From UBA4465 sp002292365 (GTDB lineage Bacteria > Bacteroidota > Bacteroidia > Cytophagales > Cyclobacteriaceae), in the NCBI GenBank assembly GCA_943788615.1, contig CALSQY010000002.1, forward strand, positions 372,001 through 436,000: a stretch of 64,000 nt of DNA, in the 5' to 3' direction. The notes beneath the pieces are model-generated. The model was not told the DNA's origin, did not search any database, and saw only the letters and a list, made by a program, of their open reading frames with translations. Of this stretch, positions 53,644-63,010 are shown piece after piece (positions within the stretch are counted from its first letter, which is position 1; every line of letters starts with the position of its first letter). Made by a program: the position numbers and the translations under genes.

Positions 53644-54237
53644 TTAGTTTAATGTGATCATCCGATCATAGACTTTACCATTTGTGTATAGTTGGACTGT
53701 GTAATGACCTGGATTTAGCTGTGACAGATCATAGGCTTGGCCCAGATTTACACTCCCTGATAAATTTTTTTCTGAGATTATATTTAGATCTTCATCAAGA
53801 ATTGAAACCGTTAACTTTTCATTGTTTAAGGCAAGTAAACTTACATTGAGTTGGGTATCCTTTAATATTATTTGAGGTTTGAAGGAGGTCGTTTTCATTT
53901 GATTAGTAGCGGTTACTTTACCATTTATTTTGGTTAAACTTGTGGTCTCGGTTTTATAATCGTCCTCTATTTGGAGTTCGTAGGTCCCGTCAGGTAATTC
54001 TATTAGATTGAGGGAGCGTTGAAACACCTCGGCACGAGCGATGTCCTCTTGGTAAAGTATCACTCCTTGTTGATTCTTCAGTAAGCATTTCGTATCATAC
54101 TTAATATCTGATAATTGAATAATAAATGAATAATTACTTGAAGCAATAATTTTTAAATCGATCAGGTGATCAGCTTGTGCAAAGTTGATCGATAATAATA
54201 AGCATATAATGGATAGTTGAATCTTTAAGTTTTTCAT
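53644..54237 (-). CDS. Secreted protein, T9SS-tail-like C-terminus
   Basis: A 197-residue exported protein (signal ends NFAQAD). It is a pair of beta-sandwich repeats (about 25-105 and 110-197), each with the L-x-G-x-Y-x-L-x pattern (IELPDGTYELQIEDD and QLNPGHYTVQLYTNG). The end, YDRMITLN, resembles the type IX secretion C-terminal domain, though that tail normally sits on larger cargo. The role is unknown. A TAGTTTTG box lies at 54270-54277 on the minus strand and a strong terminator follows. Confidence 0.6.
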   Translation of the reverse strand: MKNLKIQLSIICLLLSINFAQADHLIDLKIIASSNYSFIIQLSDIKYDTKCLLKNQQGVILYQEDIARAEVFQRSLNLIELPDGTYELQIEDDYKTETTSLTKINGKVTATNQMKTTSFKPQIILKDTQLNVSLLALNNEKLTVSILDEDLNIISEKNLSGSVNLGQAYDLSQLNPGHYTVQLYTNGKVYDRMITLN

Positions 54238-54269
54238 TTTGAAACTGTTTTATAGATTAATTGATAAAA

Positions 54270-54277
54270 CAAAACTA
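54270..54277 (-). promoter_or_regulatory. TAGTTTTG -7 box for the gene at 53644
   Basis: A TAnnTTTG match on the minus strand, 33 bases before the start at 54237. A GTG triplet stands 21 bases upstream where TTG is expected. The divergent AraC gene starts 150 bases away. Confidence 0.5.
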
Positions 54278-54428
54278 CTAGGTTCATTTTGCATCAGTCA
54301 CATCAAAATTTGCTTATATATGTTCTATTTTGTCATAAATATTAATTCATTACCAATATAAAGTTAATTTAAACGACTTATAGGTTAATTTAGTATCATA
54401 AAAATTCCCATATGACAATGAAGATTTT

Positions 54429-55301
54429 ATGATTTTCACGAATCCTACTTTTGAGAAGATAAGTACCCCACACGGGGGTTCTATTTTAGTAAGAAAATTT
54501 TCTTATGTGCCCCGAGATACCCGACCTTATTGGCATTATCATCCAGAGTTGGAGTTGGTTTATGTACGTGGGGGTAGTGGGAAGCGACATATTGGGAGTC
54601 ATTTATCCTATTTTCAAGAGGGAGAACTTGTTTTGATTGGCCCCAACCTCCCACATCAGGGATTTACCAATAGACTGAGTGGACACAGTAGTGAAACCGT
54701 AGTCCATTGGCCGGCAGATTTTTTAGGACCTGATTTTTTTGATGTTCCAGAAATGGTATCTATCAAACAGATGTTTGAATTGTCTAGAAAGGGTTTGGCC
54801 TTCACAGGAAAGACTAAACTTGTGGTTGGAGCTAAATTAGAAAGGCTCTATGAGTTAAATCATTTTAAACAAGTAACAAGATTATTGGAAATACTGAATG
54901 ATTTGGCTTTGTCTGATGAATATGTACTGTTGAATGCCGAAGGTTTTTCGTTTGAGGTTGAAGGGCAAGATAATGATCGCATTAATAAAGTTTTTAATCA
55001 TGTACGTGAGCATTTTCAGGAGTTGATTACTTTGACAGAAATTGCGGATATAGTAAGTATGACTGAGCCTTCTTTTTGTCGTTATTTCAAAAAATTAACA
55101 AGTAAAACCTTTATTCAATTTCTCAATGAATATAGATTGGTTCACGCATCTAAGTTATTGGCAGAAAAAAAGATCAGTATCACTGAAGTGTGCTATGAAA
55201 GTGGATTTGGTAATTTTTCTCATTTCAATAAGCAGTTTAAGGTTTTTACAGGTAAAACTCCTTCACAATATAGGGCTGACTTAAAAGAGATTATTCAATA
55301 G
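54429..55301 (+). CDS. AraC family transcriptional regulator with cupin sensor
   Basis: A one-component regulator of 290 residues. The N-terminal cupin (about 25-110; YWHYHPELELVYVRGG, GPNLPHQGF) probably senses a sugar or related ligand. The C-terminal double helix-turn-helix spans about 185-285 (ADIVSMTEPSFCRYFKKLT and VCYESGFGNFSHFNKQF, with GKTPSQYR at the end). Targets are not known, but nearby carbohydrate genes (GH97-like stub and galK downstream, DUF5916 pair upstream) are natural candidates. It is transcribed alone, divergent from the secreted protein gene at 53644. Confidence 0.9.
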   Translation: MIFTNPTFEKISTPHGGSILVRKFSYVPRDTRPYWHYHPELELVYVRGGSGKRHIGSHLSYFQEGELVLIGPNLPHQGFTNRLSGHSSETVVHWPADFLGPDFFDVPEMVSIKQMFELSRKGLAFTGKTKLVVGAKLERLYELNHFKQVTRLLEILNDLALSDEYVLLNAEGFSFEVEGQDNDRINKVFNHVREHFQELITLTEIADIVSMTEPSFCRYFKKLTSKTFIQFLNEYRLVHASKLLAEKKISITEVCYESGFGNFSHFNKQFKVFTGKTPSQYRADLKEIIQ

Positions 55302-55715
55302 TACAAGATCATTTCCATTTGAAGACATTTTAAAATTGATTTTATGGAAGATAGGGTAGGAGGGGATTGGTGAACCATATAAAGCGTATACTAATTTTAA
55401 AGGTAACCTTGGAAGAGGCCTATAATGAATCAAAAAGAGGCTTAAATCTTAAGAATACGTCCCAGACCTATCGATTTATTTCTTGGGTATGAGTTTTCTT
55501 ATTAAGTGAAAGAACTTTTGTAATGCTTGAATAATTTGGGGGATCTTTTTTTATCTGTTTTCGACCCTCTTACTATAGTCTCAGATAATTATATTCTTTA
55601 ATTATTTTTATGTAATCACATCAAAATAAGATATTATTGGGTTATTACTTTCGACTTAGATAAGGCATATTTTTTTGCTGAGACCTCATGAATGTCCTCT
55701 TAAATTTGAGAGTTA
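55302..55715. other. Intergenic region with a possible DnaJ-like shard
   Basis: No intact gene is visible. At 55370-55492 an open frame reads VTLEEAYNESKRGLNL, which resembles the TLEEAY motif opening the substrate-binding domain of DnaJ/CbpA proteins. An adjacent frame just upstream reads EPYKAYTNFKGN. This could be a frameshifted scrap of a DnaJ-like gene or a chance match. Nothing else is recognised. Confidence 0.3.
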
Positions 55716-55781
55716 TTGGATAAAAAAAATGGGAAAAAAGGGTCAATATCTATGATTGCCACCACAAAAATCATCAATAGT

Positions 55782-56075
55782 ATGAACAAAAACAGGTATA
55801 ATTTTAGATTTTTTTTAATGATGCTTTATGATTGGATAATGACTATCCAATCATTGCAGGCTCAAAGCTATGAGCTGGAGATACCCAATAAGGTATTGAA
55901 AATTAAGATTAATCTGGACAGGTATATATCATTTTCCATCGATCATCATCAAGAAAGAGTTCTTGATATTAACCGAATTTCTGTGAGACTGGATGTCCAC
56001 GTTTTAGATTACATATTCCTGCAAAGGTCTAAAGCTATTTATGTTAACAAAAGAGCATTGACTTATGCGGTTTGA
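55782..56075 (+). pseudogene. N-terminal stub resembling GH97 glycoside hydrolase
   Basis: About 97 codons: a signal-like start (MNKNRYNFRFFLMMLYDW, then SLQAQ) followed by SYELEIPNKVLKIKINLDRY and SFSIDHHQERVLDINRISVR. This is the opening beta-strand pattern of GH97 alpha-glucosidase/alpha-galactosidase enzymes. The frame ends at 56075, about 600 residues short of a whole enzyme, and no catalytic domain follows. The stop overlaps the galK start by 11 bases, so a deletion probably fused the stub to galK. Earlier in-frame starts exist at 55716 (TTG) and 55752. It could instead be a small unknown secreted protein. Confidence 0.5.
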
Positions 56076-57237
56076 AAAAGAACTCAGTGGATGGGAAAAT
56101 GGATCGAAGCATAACCCCATTTGGGTCAATGCGCCAGCCCGAATTAATCTTATTGGGGAACATACTGATTATAACTATGGATTTGTCCTGCCTGCAGCCA
56201 TCGATAAAGCCGCCTATTTTTTAATTCAATTAAGAGAGGATAATTATTGTAAGGTAGAAGCCAAGGATGTCGGAGATCATTTGATTTTTAATTTTCAAGA
56301 TGACCTAAAACCGTCAGCCAAAAATTGGCATAACTATTTTTTGGGTGTAATGCATTACATGAAAAGTAGCGGTAAGGTAAAGCAAGGGTTCAATTTGGTA
56401 TTCGAGTCAGACATCCCCACAGGTGCTGGGATGTCTTCTTCTGCGGCGCTGGCTTGCGGTTTTGGTATGGCTATAAATGAGGCCTATCAATTGGGTTTTA
56501 GCAAGCAAGAAATTGCCAAAATCGCGCAACTTGCAGAGTACCATTTTGTAGGTGTCCAATGTGGAATTATGGATCAGTATGCCTGTATGTTTGGTAGGGA
56601 GGGCCATGCACTGAAACTTGATTGCAGTACGCTTAAGTATCAATATCAAAAAATCCAATTAGATGATTATCAGCTTGTCCTGATCGATTCTAAAGTCAAA
56701 CACGAGCTCACCTCAACGGAGTACAATAAAAGAAGGGAGGAGTGCGACAGGGTAGTTTCAACTTTCAAAAAACAAGATACTGCCATTGCTACTTTGAGAG
56801 ATGTAACGCAAGAACATCTTACTAATTTCGGAAAAGTATTGGATTCGGTCGCGTTTAAGCGATGTGACTATGTGATCAATGAAAATAGAAGAGTGGTTGA
56901 GGGTTGCCAGGCACTGCATGCGAATGACCTTCAATTATTTGGGGCATTGATGTATCAATCCCATAAGGGCTTGGCCCAGGATTATGAGGTAAGCTGTGAA
57001 GAATTGAATTTTTTGGTAGACGAAGCAAGACAAAGCGACCACGTTATTGGGTCAAGAATGATGGGAGGAGGTTTTGGTGGCTGTACCTTAAATATCATAG
57101 CGCAACCAAATGCTCAGGAAGTGGTTAATTCCATACTGAGTAGCTATAAAGAAAAGATGGGCACGGATGGGGAATCATATTTTATTGAAATCAAAGAGGG
57201 TTGTAGAATATTGGATAGCGGAGCTCAAGATTCTTAA
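56065..57237 (+). CDS. galK: Galactokinase
   Basis: Phosphorylates alpha-D-galactose to galactose 1-phosphate with ATP, the entry step of the Leloir pathway. The GalK signature ARINLIGEHTDYNYGFVLPA, the GHMP ATP-binding loop PTGAGMSSSAALACGFG, and the third motif MMGGGFGGCTLNII are intact. The length (390) is normal. It starts within the end of the GH97-like stub, which may now serve as its leader. galT and galE are not in the window. It fits with the exported mutarotase at 42283 and the sugar-related genes around it. Confidence 0.95.
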   Translation: MRFEKELSGWENGSKHNPIWVNAPARINLIGEHTDYNYGFVLPAAIDKAAYFLIQLREDNYCKVEAKDVGDHLIFNFQDDLKPSAKNWHNYFLGVMHYMKSSGKVKQGFNLVFESDIPTGAGMSSSAALACGFGMAINEAYQLGFSKQEIAKIAQLAEYHFVGVQCGIMDQYACMFGREGHALKLDCSTLKYQYQKIQLDDYQLVLIDSKVKHELTSTEYNKRREECDRVVSTFKKQDTAIATLRDVTQEHLTNFGKVLDSVAFKRCDYVINENRRVVEGCQALHANDLQLFGALMYQSHKGLAQDYEVSCEELNFLVDEARQSDHVIGSRMMGGGFGGCTLNIIAQPNAQEVVNSILSSYKEKMGTDGESYFIEIKEGCRILDSGAQDS

Positions 57238-57555
57238 GATCATAAATGATTATTATTGCTGTAAGGGAAAGCTCGCATCTTAGTTTAATTTAACAGATTG
57301 ATTGTCATAATTTCATTTTGAGTTTTCAGATCATATTTGCTCTTTATTAAATTTGATGATTGATCAAATGTTAAAGTCTGAAGTCTGCTAGGAAACCATG
57401 AATGCATGTTACGCTGATGAAATCTTTTAAATCTGGACTATTTGTGAGAGATTATTTTATGAAAGGTAGAAATTTGAAGAATGTTAATTTTTATTTAAGA
57501 CTAGTTTTGTACTTTATTTTTAGCAGCTTTGCTTGAAAAATAATTGGGTATTAAA
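57238..57555. other. Intergenic region, nothing recognised
   Basis: No coding frame, repeat or clear terminator is seen between galK and the MarC gene. The sequence is AT-rich with short open frames only. Confidence 0.4.
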
Positions 57556-58182
57556 ATGGATTTGTTTTTAGTCATCTGTGGGGCGTTGATTTCGGTAATG
57601 AATCCTTTGGGGACCGTACCCATTTTTGTGGGATTAACGCAAGAGCATACGACACCAGAAAGAAATAAGATTGCCTTTTGGGCCTCTTTCAATGTTTTGG
57701 TTATATTATTGATCTCTTTTTTCGCAGGTAAGTTTATTTTAATATTTTTTGGGATTACCTTAAATTCATTAAAAATTGCAGGGGGATTGATCATTACTTT
57801 TTCGGGTTTTTCGTTGTTGACAGGAGCTTTTGCCAAATCTAAAGGTATGAGCAAAGATTCAGTACAAGAAGACATCAATACCCGTTCAGATATTTCATTA
57901 ACGCCATTGGCACTTCCTATGATCGCGGGACCCGGTACCATATCATTACTGATTACGTTTAATCAAGAGCATATAGGTTTAGTCAACGTCATGATCATCC
58001 TGGGGGCCATCGTTATTTCAACTCTTTTCGTTTTTCTGATACTCAGAAGCTCTTTTGTGATTGTCAAAGCAATGGGCGCCTCAGGGATCAACGCGTTATC
58101 AAGAATCATAGGCTTTATTGTTATTGCTATTGGGGTTGAGTTCATTATGGCTGCGCTAACGAGTATCTTTCACATCAAATAA
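57556..58182 (+). CDS. MarC family membrane protein (UPF0056)
   Basis: A six-helix integral membrane protein of about 208 residues. ISVMNPLGTVPIFVGLT near the start and LALPMIAGPGTISLLI in the middle are the paired half-repeat motifs of MarC/UPF0056. I use ATG 57556; a TTG four codons earlier is the alternative. The family was once tied to multiple antibiotic resistance, but that role was not upheld and the transport substrate is unknown. Monocistronic. Confidence 0.87.
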   Translation: MDLFLVICGALISVMNPLGTVPIFVGLTQEHTTPERNKIAFWASFNVLVILLISFFAGKFILIFFGITLNSLKIAGGLIITFSGFSLLTGAFAKSKGMSKDSVQEDINTRSDISLTPLALPMIAGPGTISLLITFNQEHIGLVNVMIILGAIVISTLFVFLILRSSFVIVKAMGASGINALSRIIGFIVIAIGVEFIMAALTSIFHIK

Positions 58183-58282
58183 ACTTATCTTCTCCTCATC
58201 CTAGCACACATCCTTCGGTAGGCAGGCTAGTTCTTAATCAGTCATAGGGGGATTGATAAAACGAAGAAATATAGGGATACAT

Positions 58283-58642
58283 TCAATTATTTAATTCTGA
58301 ATTTTCTTCTGGTGTCAATAATCTTGAACGAATGATAAAACGAACACCCATAGGGATCTCAAGAGAAAAGCTAGCGCCTCTTCCTTCAGTCACATCAACG
58401 GTAAGATGGGTATGTTTCCAATAGTCAAATTGATCTTGATTCATATAATAATTGATACCATCTAACTGACCTAATAGGATGTCACTTTCATCCAAATACA
58501 TTTCTCCTTCTTCAAATACCATAGGTGAAGATCCATCACAACATCCACCGCTTTGATGAAAAATCAAGTCTCCGTACTTGGCTTTGAGTTGATCTAATAT
58601 TAAAGTGGCTGCTTGGGTAATGGCCACACGTGTATAATTCAT
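58283..58642 (-). CDS. DUF779 family protein
   Basis: A 119-residue protein of the DUF779 family. The Cys-rich motif HQSGGCCDGSSPMVF and the block DQFDYWKHTHLTVDVTEGRG are diagnostic. DUF779 genes sit beside aldehyde dehydrogenases of the AdhB/ExaC type in many bacteria, as here, which suggests a helper role for that enzyme, perhaps in metal or redox handling. It lies 65 bases downstream of the dehydrogenase gene, with a hairpin in between that may lower its expression. Confidence 0.87.
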   Translation of the reverse strand: MNYTRVAITQAATLILDQLKAKYGDLIFHQSGGCCDGSSPMVFEEGEMYLDESDILLGQLDGINYYMNQDQFDYWKHTHLTVDVTEGRGASFSLEIPMGVRFIIRSRLLTPEENSELNN

Positions 58643-58654
58643 ATTTTTAAGTTT

Positions 58655-58690
58655 AAAAAGCGAGGCAGTTTCTAAGGAGACTGCCTCGCT
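58655..58690 (-). terminator. Hairpin between aldehyde dehydrogenase and DUF779 genes
   Basis: On the minus strand AGCGAGGCAGT (58690-58680) pairs perfectly with ACTGCCTCGCT (58669-58659), then TTTT. It is 17 bases past the dehydrogenase stop and 16 bases before the DUF779 ATG, so it may terminate or attenuate the transcript between the two. Confidence 0.7.
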
Positions 58691-58707
58691 GATACTAGGT
58701 TTAAGGA

Positions 58708-60207
58708 TTAAAAGAATCCTAATTTATTTTTGTCATAAGAGATCAACATATTCTTGGTCTGACGATAATGATTCATCATCATCAAGTGGGTCTCTCTTCC
58801 AAATCCTGATTTTTTATAACCTCCAAATGGGGCATGTGCAGGATACGCATGATAGCAATTAACCCAAACTCGACCTGCCTTGATCGCACGTGGGATTTGA
58901 TACAATTGATGCGCATCTCTCGACCAAACACCCGCGCCTAAACCATAAAGGGTATCATTGGCAATTTCTAAGGCTTCTGCTTCATCTTTGAATTTGGTTA
59001 CCGCCACGACTGGGCCAAAAATTTCCTCTTGAAAAACACGCATTTTATTGTGTCCTTCCAAAATGGTAGGCTGTATATAAAACCCATTGGCCAAGTCTCC
59101 ATCTAAATGACAAGCGGCACCTCCCGTAAGGACCTTAGCGCCTTCTTCTTTACCTATCTTTAGATAGGAAAGTATCTTTTCATATTGATCATTAGAGGCT
59201 TGTGCACCTACCATAGTATTGACATCATATGGATTGTCTTGAATGATGGCTTCTGTGCGTTCGATAACTCTTGCCATAAAAGCATCATAGATATCCTCTT
59301 GAACTAATAATCGAGAAGGACAAGTACATACTTCTCCTTGATTAAAGGCGAAGAGCACGGCTCCTTCAATGGCTTTGTCTAAAAAAGCATCATCAGCATC
59401 CATGACAGAATTAAAGAAGATATTAGGGGACTTTCCGCCTAACTCCATGGTTACAGGATTCAGGTTTTTAGAAGCATATTGCATTATCAATTGACCCGTG
59501 GTAGTTTCTCCCGTGAAAGCGACTTTGTCAATACCCGAATGTGAAGCCAATGGTTTGCCTGCCTCAGGCCCAAAACCATGAAGGATATTCACAACACCTG
59601 GAGGGAAGACATCAGCTATTTTCTCCATGAGCAGTGTAGCTGTAGAGGGCGTTTGTTCTGCTGATTTTAAGATGACACAGTTGCCAGTCGCCAATGCGGG
59701 AGGCAGTTTCCAAGACAACATGAGCAATGGAAAATTCCAAGGGATAATTTGTCCGATAACACCAAGGGGTTCTTTGAGGTTTAAAGAAACGGTATGGATG
59801 TCAAGTTCGGACATAGTACTTTCTTCAGCTCTTATGGCTGATGCGAAATAGCGCCAATGATCAACACTCAAAGGAATGTCTGCGTTTAAGGTTTCTCTTA
59901 TAGGTTTTCCGTTGTCACAGGTTTCTACTAAAGCGAATTCCTCTAAGTTGGCTTCAATGATATCCGCCACTTCATTAAGCAAGCCCGCACGCTCGGCTGC
60001 TGAGGTATTACCCCAAGCTTCTTTGGCCTTATTGGCCGCGATCACTGCATGATCTATATCTTCTTTTTGAGATCTTGGATATTTTGCAATCAGGGTATTG
60101 TCGATAGGTGAATTATTTTCAAAATATTCATTCCCAACGGGAGGTACGAATTTCCCACCGATGAAATTTTCGTATTTTTCTTTAAATTTTGGTTTTTTAT
60201 AGTCCAT
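58708..60207 (-). CDS. NAD-dependent aldehyde dehydrogenase (ExaC/AdhB type)
   Basis: Oxidises aldehydes to acids with NAD+. A 499-residue, full-length ALDH: IIPWNFPLLMLSWKLPPAL, the general-base Glu in VTMELGGKSPNIF, the catalytic Cys in FNQGEVCTCPSRLLV (near 300), and the end block NCYHAYPAHAPFGGYKKSGF. The Cys-rich NQGEVCTCPSR and pairing with a DUF779 gene are typical of the ExaC (acetaldehyde/ethanol) group. Inverted repeats upstream (60273-60302) may be regulator sites. Confidence 0.93.
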   Translation of the reverse strand: MDYKKPKFKEKYENFIGGKFVPPVGNEYFENNSPIDNTLIAKYPRSQKEDIDHAVIAANKAKEAWGNTSAAERAGLLNEVADIIEANLEEFALVETCDNGKPIRETLNADIPLSVDHWRYFASAIRAEESTMSELDIHTVSLNLKEPLGVIGQIIPWNFPLLMLSWKLPPALATGNCVILKSAEQTPSTATLLMEKIADVFPPGVVNILHGFGPEAGKPLASHSGIDKVAFTGETTTGQLIMQYASKNLNPVTMELGGKSPNIFFNSVMDADDAFLDKAIEGAVLFAFNQGEVCTCPSRLLVQEDIYDAFMARVIERTEAIIQDNPYDVNTMVGAQASNDQYEKILSYLKIGKEEGAKVLTGGAACHLDGDLANGFYIQPTILEGHNKMRVFQEEIFGPVVAVTKFKDEAEALEIANDTLYGLGAGVWSRDAHQLYQIPRAIKAGRVWVNCYHAYPAHAPFGGYKKSGFGRETHLMMMNHYRQTKNMLISYDKNKLGFF

Positions 60208-60534
60208 ATTAAAGCTTTTGATAAAAATTAATCCTACTCTATTATAGATTTTCGGATGCCTCTATACTGATTATCTCTGTTCAGAGATGATTTATATATC
60301 ATCACATGTCAAAGATTAAGTGCCTGTATATGGTTTTTAAAAACTAACGCGGTAAATGCCATAGATAGACAAGTTTTATCTCTAAGGATAAGTATTAAAT
60401 TTATTAACAATATAATAAAAATAAGGGGTTTATTTATCTTATTTTTTATAAAATTGTAATTATTTTTCATAAAAATACAATTTTATTTAATTAGATAATT
60501 TTGAAGTTTAGGAATTCTCATGCTCCTCATCGAT
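60208..60534. other. Intergenic region upstream of the aldehyde dehydrogenase
   Basis: No gene is visible. The stretch is very AT-rich from 60350 to 60500. It holds two neighbouring inverted repeats, ATCTCTG-TT-CAGAGAT (60273-60288) and GATGAT...ATCATC (60285-60302), about 65-95 bases upstream of the dehydrogenase start. Confidence 0.5.
60273..60302. promoter_or_regulatory. Overlapping inverted repeats upstream of the dehydrogenase (possible operator)
   Basis: ATCTCTG (60273-60279) and CAGAGAT (60282-60288) form a perfect 7-bp dyad with a TT spacer. GATGAT (60285-60290) and ATCATC (60297-60302) form a second dyad overlapping it. There is no T-run. They may bind an aldehyde- or alcohol-responsive regulator; none is encoded next to them. 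Confidence 0.4.
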
Positions 60535-60852
60535 TCAATACATCATCCAGAAACAATCTAGCCAGTCTGTGATCATGTGAAAAATTAAGCCCACTGCGAT
60601 GATTCTAGTTTTGAGCCAGAAAAGGGCTAAAATATAGATTGAAATCGCCCAGTAACTGTGAAGTAGATGAAATCCTACGCTGCAGCGATCGCTCACAAAT
60701 ACATTAGGAAACATGAGTAAATGATCTAAATCAACAGTCATGGTAAGTAAAAGTATGAGCCAAACTTTGGACCAATGTGCTCTAAAAAAAAACCATGCAA
60801 TCAGTCCAGGAGCTAAAATATGCAATACGTAATGGATGATGATTTGAAGCAA
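60535..60852 (-). CDS. DUF6122 family membrane protein
   Basis: A 105-residue protein with three or four helices. IIIHYVLHILAPGLIAWFFF, the conserved TMTVDLDHLL, FHLLHSYWAI and the end GLIFHMITDWLDC match DUF6122, a small Bacteroidota family with conserved His and Asp residues in or near the membrane. This resembles the metal-dependent YdjM-like hydrolase pattern (HxxxHS and HxxxD). No activity is known. Monocistronic; divergent from the broken S9 peptidase gene. Confidence 0.75.
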   Translation of the reverse strand: MLQIIIHYVLHILAPGLIAWFFFRAHWSKVWLILLLTMTVDLDHLLMFPNVFVSDRCSVGFHLLHSYWAISIYILALFWLKTRIIAVGLIFHMITDWLDCFWMMY

Positions 60853-60969
60853 GATGAATTAATGATTAGATAAGAAACTTATTTTATTGGATGGGCGGAA
60901 GAGCATATTGGGGATTTGATGGACACATTCTTATTTAATTAAATTTAAATAGAACCAAAGAAAGTTAGA

Positions 60970-62987
60970 ATGAAAGCGTTGCTAAATGTATTATTTATTT
61001 GTTCCGAATTTTTAATTTTTGCTCAGAAGGGGTTGGATGATTTTTTATCTTATTCATTCCCATCCCATCTCACTGCAGCAGACCACATGGGCAAGATTGC
61101 ATGGGTTATCAATGAGAAGGGCATTCGTAATGTTTATTCGGCTCAGACTCCGGCATACAAGGCCGTAAAGGAAACTCAGTATTCTGTAGATGACGGGATT
61201 GAGATCAGCCAGCTATTATTTTATGGATATGATCTTATTTTTGTGGGGGGAATTGCGCCCAATAGGGAAGGGGAGTTTCCCAATCCTTATTTAGAGGTTC
61301 AAGGGACTGATCAAGCCATTTTTTTATCTAGTAATAAAAGAGTTCAGAAGCTAGCGGAAGGTAGTTGGCCCTTACTTAGGGGAGAGGTCATGTGTTTTAT
61401 TAATAAAGGTCAAATATATGAATATGATTTTACCGATAAATTAGCCCGACGCCTCTTTACCACTCGGGGACAAATCGGATTCCTTCGATTGTCTCCTGAT
61501 GAAAATAAATTGGCTTTTATAAGTCATAGAGGGGATCATTCCTTTGGGTATTTATGATTTCAACGATCAGAGCATTACGTATCCAGATCCAATCGTAGAT
61601 ATCGATAGTGATCCAGTTTGGTCTCCCGAAAGTAATCAGATCGCTGTATTGCGAAGGCCCTATAATCTACGCTTAATGTTTATTTCTAAGTTAGCGGCAC
61701 AGCCATTTTCAATCCGACTCATCAATGTTGAGAATGGAGAAAGTAAAACCTTGGCAAGCTGATGAAGGTAAGGGGAGCGCATTTTATGGATTATCGAGTG
61801 GGCAACAGTTATTTTGGTTGGCTAACAATGAACTTATATTTCTATGGGAAAAAGAAGGCTGGTTGCATCTATATGCCATCTCATCTACAGTAGGAAAAGC
61901 TAAGTTGTTAACGCCTGGTAATTTCGAAATACAGTATGTGAGTCAATTCCCGGATCGATCCTCCCTTTTATTTTCGAGTAATCGAGGAGATCTCAATCGT
62001 CAGCATATAGGACAATGGAAAGGCTCAAAAATAACGCAAATTACGAAGGGGAAGGGGGATTGAATGGTCACCTGTGATCGATGGATTAGGAAATAGTTTT
62101 GCTTTGGGTTCTTCTGGCCTTGAGCCCGCCGCTGTGAAGCGTTTAGAGCAAGGCAAAACGCAGACTATATTCTCTTCTGAAGACTATCCTCGCTCTCATC
62201 TGACATTACCTGAGGCGGTGGTGTTTTCAGCGGCAGACGGAATGAAAATTCATGGGCAGTTGTTCTTGCCAAAAGGATTAAAAACCGATCAGAAAAATCC
62301 AGTTTTATTGTTTTTTCATGGGGGATCAAGACGCCAAATGCTATTGGGCTTTCATCATCGAGATTATTATCATTATGCTTATGCGATGAATCAATATTTG
62401 GCTTCCAAGGGATATATTGTGTTGTCGGTCAATTACCGCAGTGGTACGGGTTATGGCTTGAAATTTTGAGAAGCGCTAAATTATGGGGCAGGAGGAAATA
62501 GTGAATTTAATGATGTCCTTGGAGCAGGTATTTTTTTACAAAACCATCCCAATGTAGAAGCGACCAAAATAGGCTTATGGGGAGGTTCTTATGGTGGATA
62601 CCTTACAGCTATGGGGTTAGCAAGAACCTCAGATATGTTTGCTGTGGGGGTTGATATTCATGGCGTTATGAACTGGAATGTAATCATCAAAAATTTTATG
62701 CCGAGTTATGAGGCCTTGGAACATCCTGATTTTGCCAAATTAGCCTACGACTCAAGTCCAATTGCCCATATGGATACCTGGCGTTCTCCCGTGTTACTTA
62801 TCCATGGGGATGATGATCGAAATGTGCCTTCTAGCGAATCAGTGATAAAATAAAGGCCCTTCGAGAAGAAAAAGTCTACTATGAGCAATTGGTTTTTCCT
62901 GATGAAGTTCACGGATTTTTATTACATCAGAGCTGGATTGATGCCTATAAAGCTACGGTCGATTTTTTCGACCGTATGCTTGAATAG
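60970..62987 (+). pseudogene. S9 family peptidase (prolyl oligopeptidase/DPP-IV-like), disrupted
   Basis: An exported S9 peptidase readable only across several frames. A signal (LNVLFICSEFLIFAQ) and N-terminal propeller run to about 61540. Frameshifts follow near 61540, 61750 and 62060 (each one extra base, two next to G or T runs). An in-frame TGA at 62467-62469 stands where Arg (CGA) is expected, and another shift lies near 62850. The catalytic domain still shows YRSGTGYGLKF, the nucleophile WGGSYGGYLTAM, the Asp in IHGDDDRNVP and the His in PDEVHGFLLH, ending at TAG 62985-62987. Five lesions make it non-functional as written. Confidence 0.88.
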
Positions 62988-63010
62988 TTTGATTCTCCAT
63001 AGGGAACTCC

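Noticed and set aside
58200..58240. CCTTCGGTAGGCAGGC sequence that looks like an interspersed repeat seen in some Bacteroidota
   Set aside because: Only one copy in the window and no clear dyad; cannot be supported without genome-wide search.
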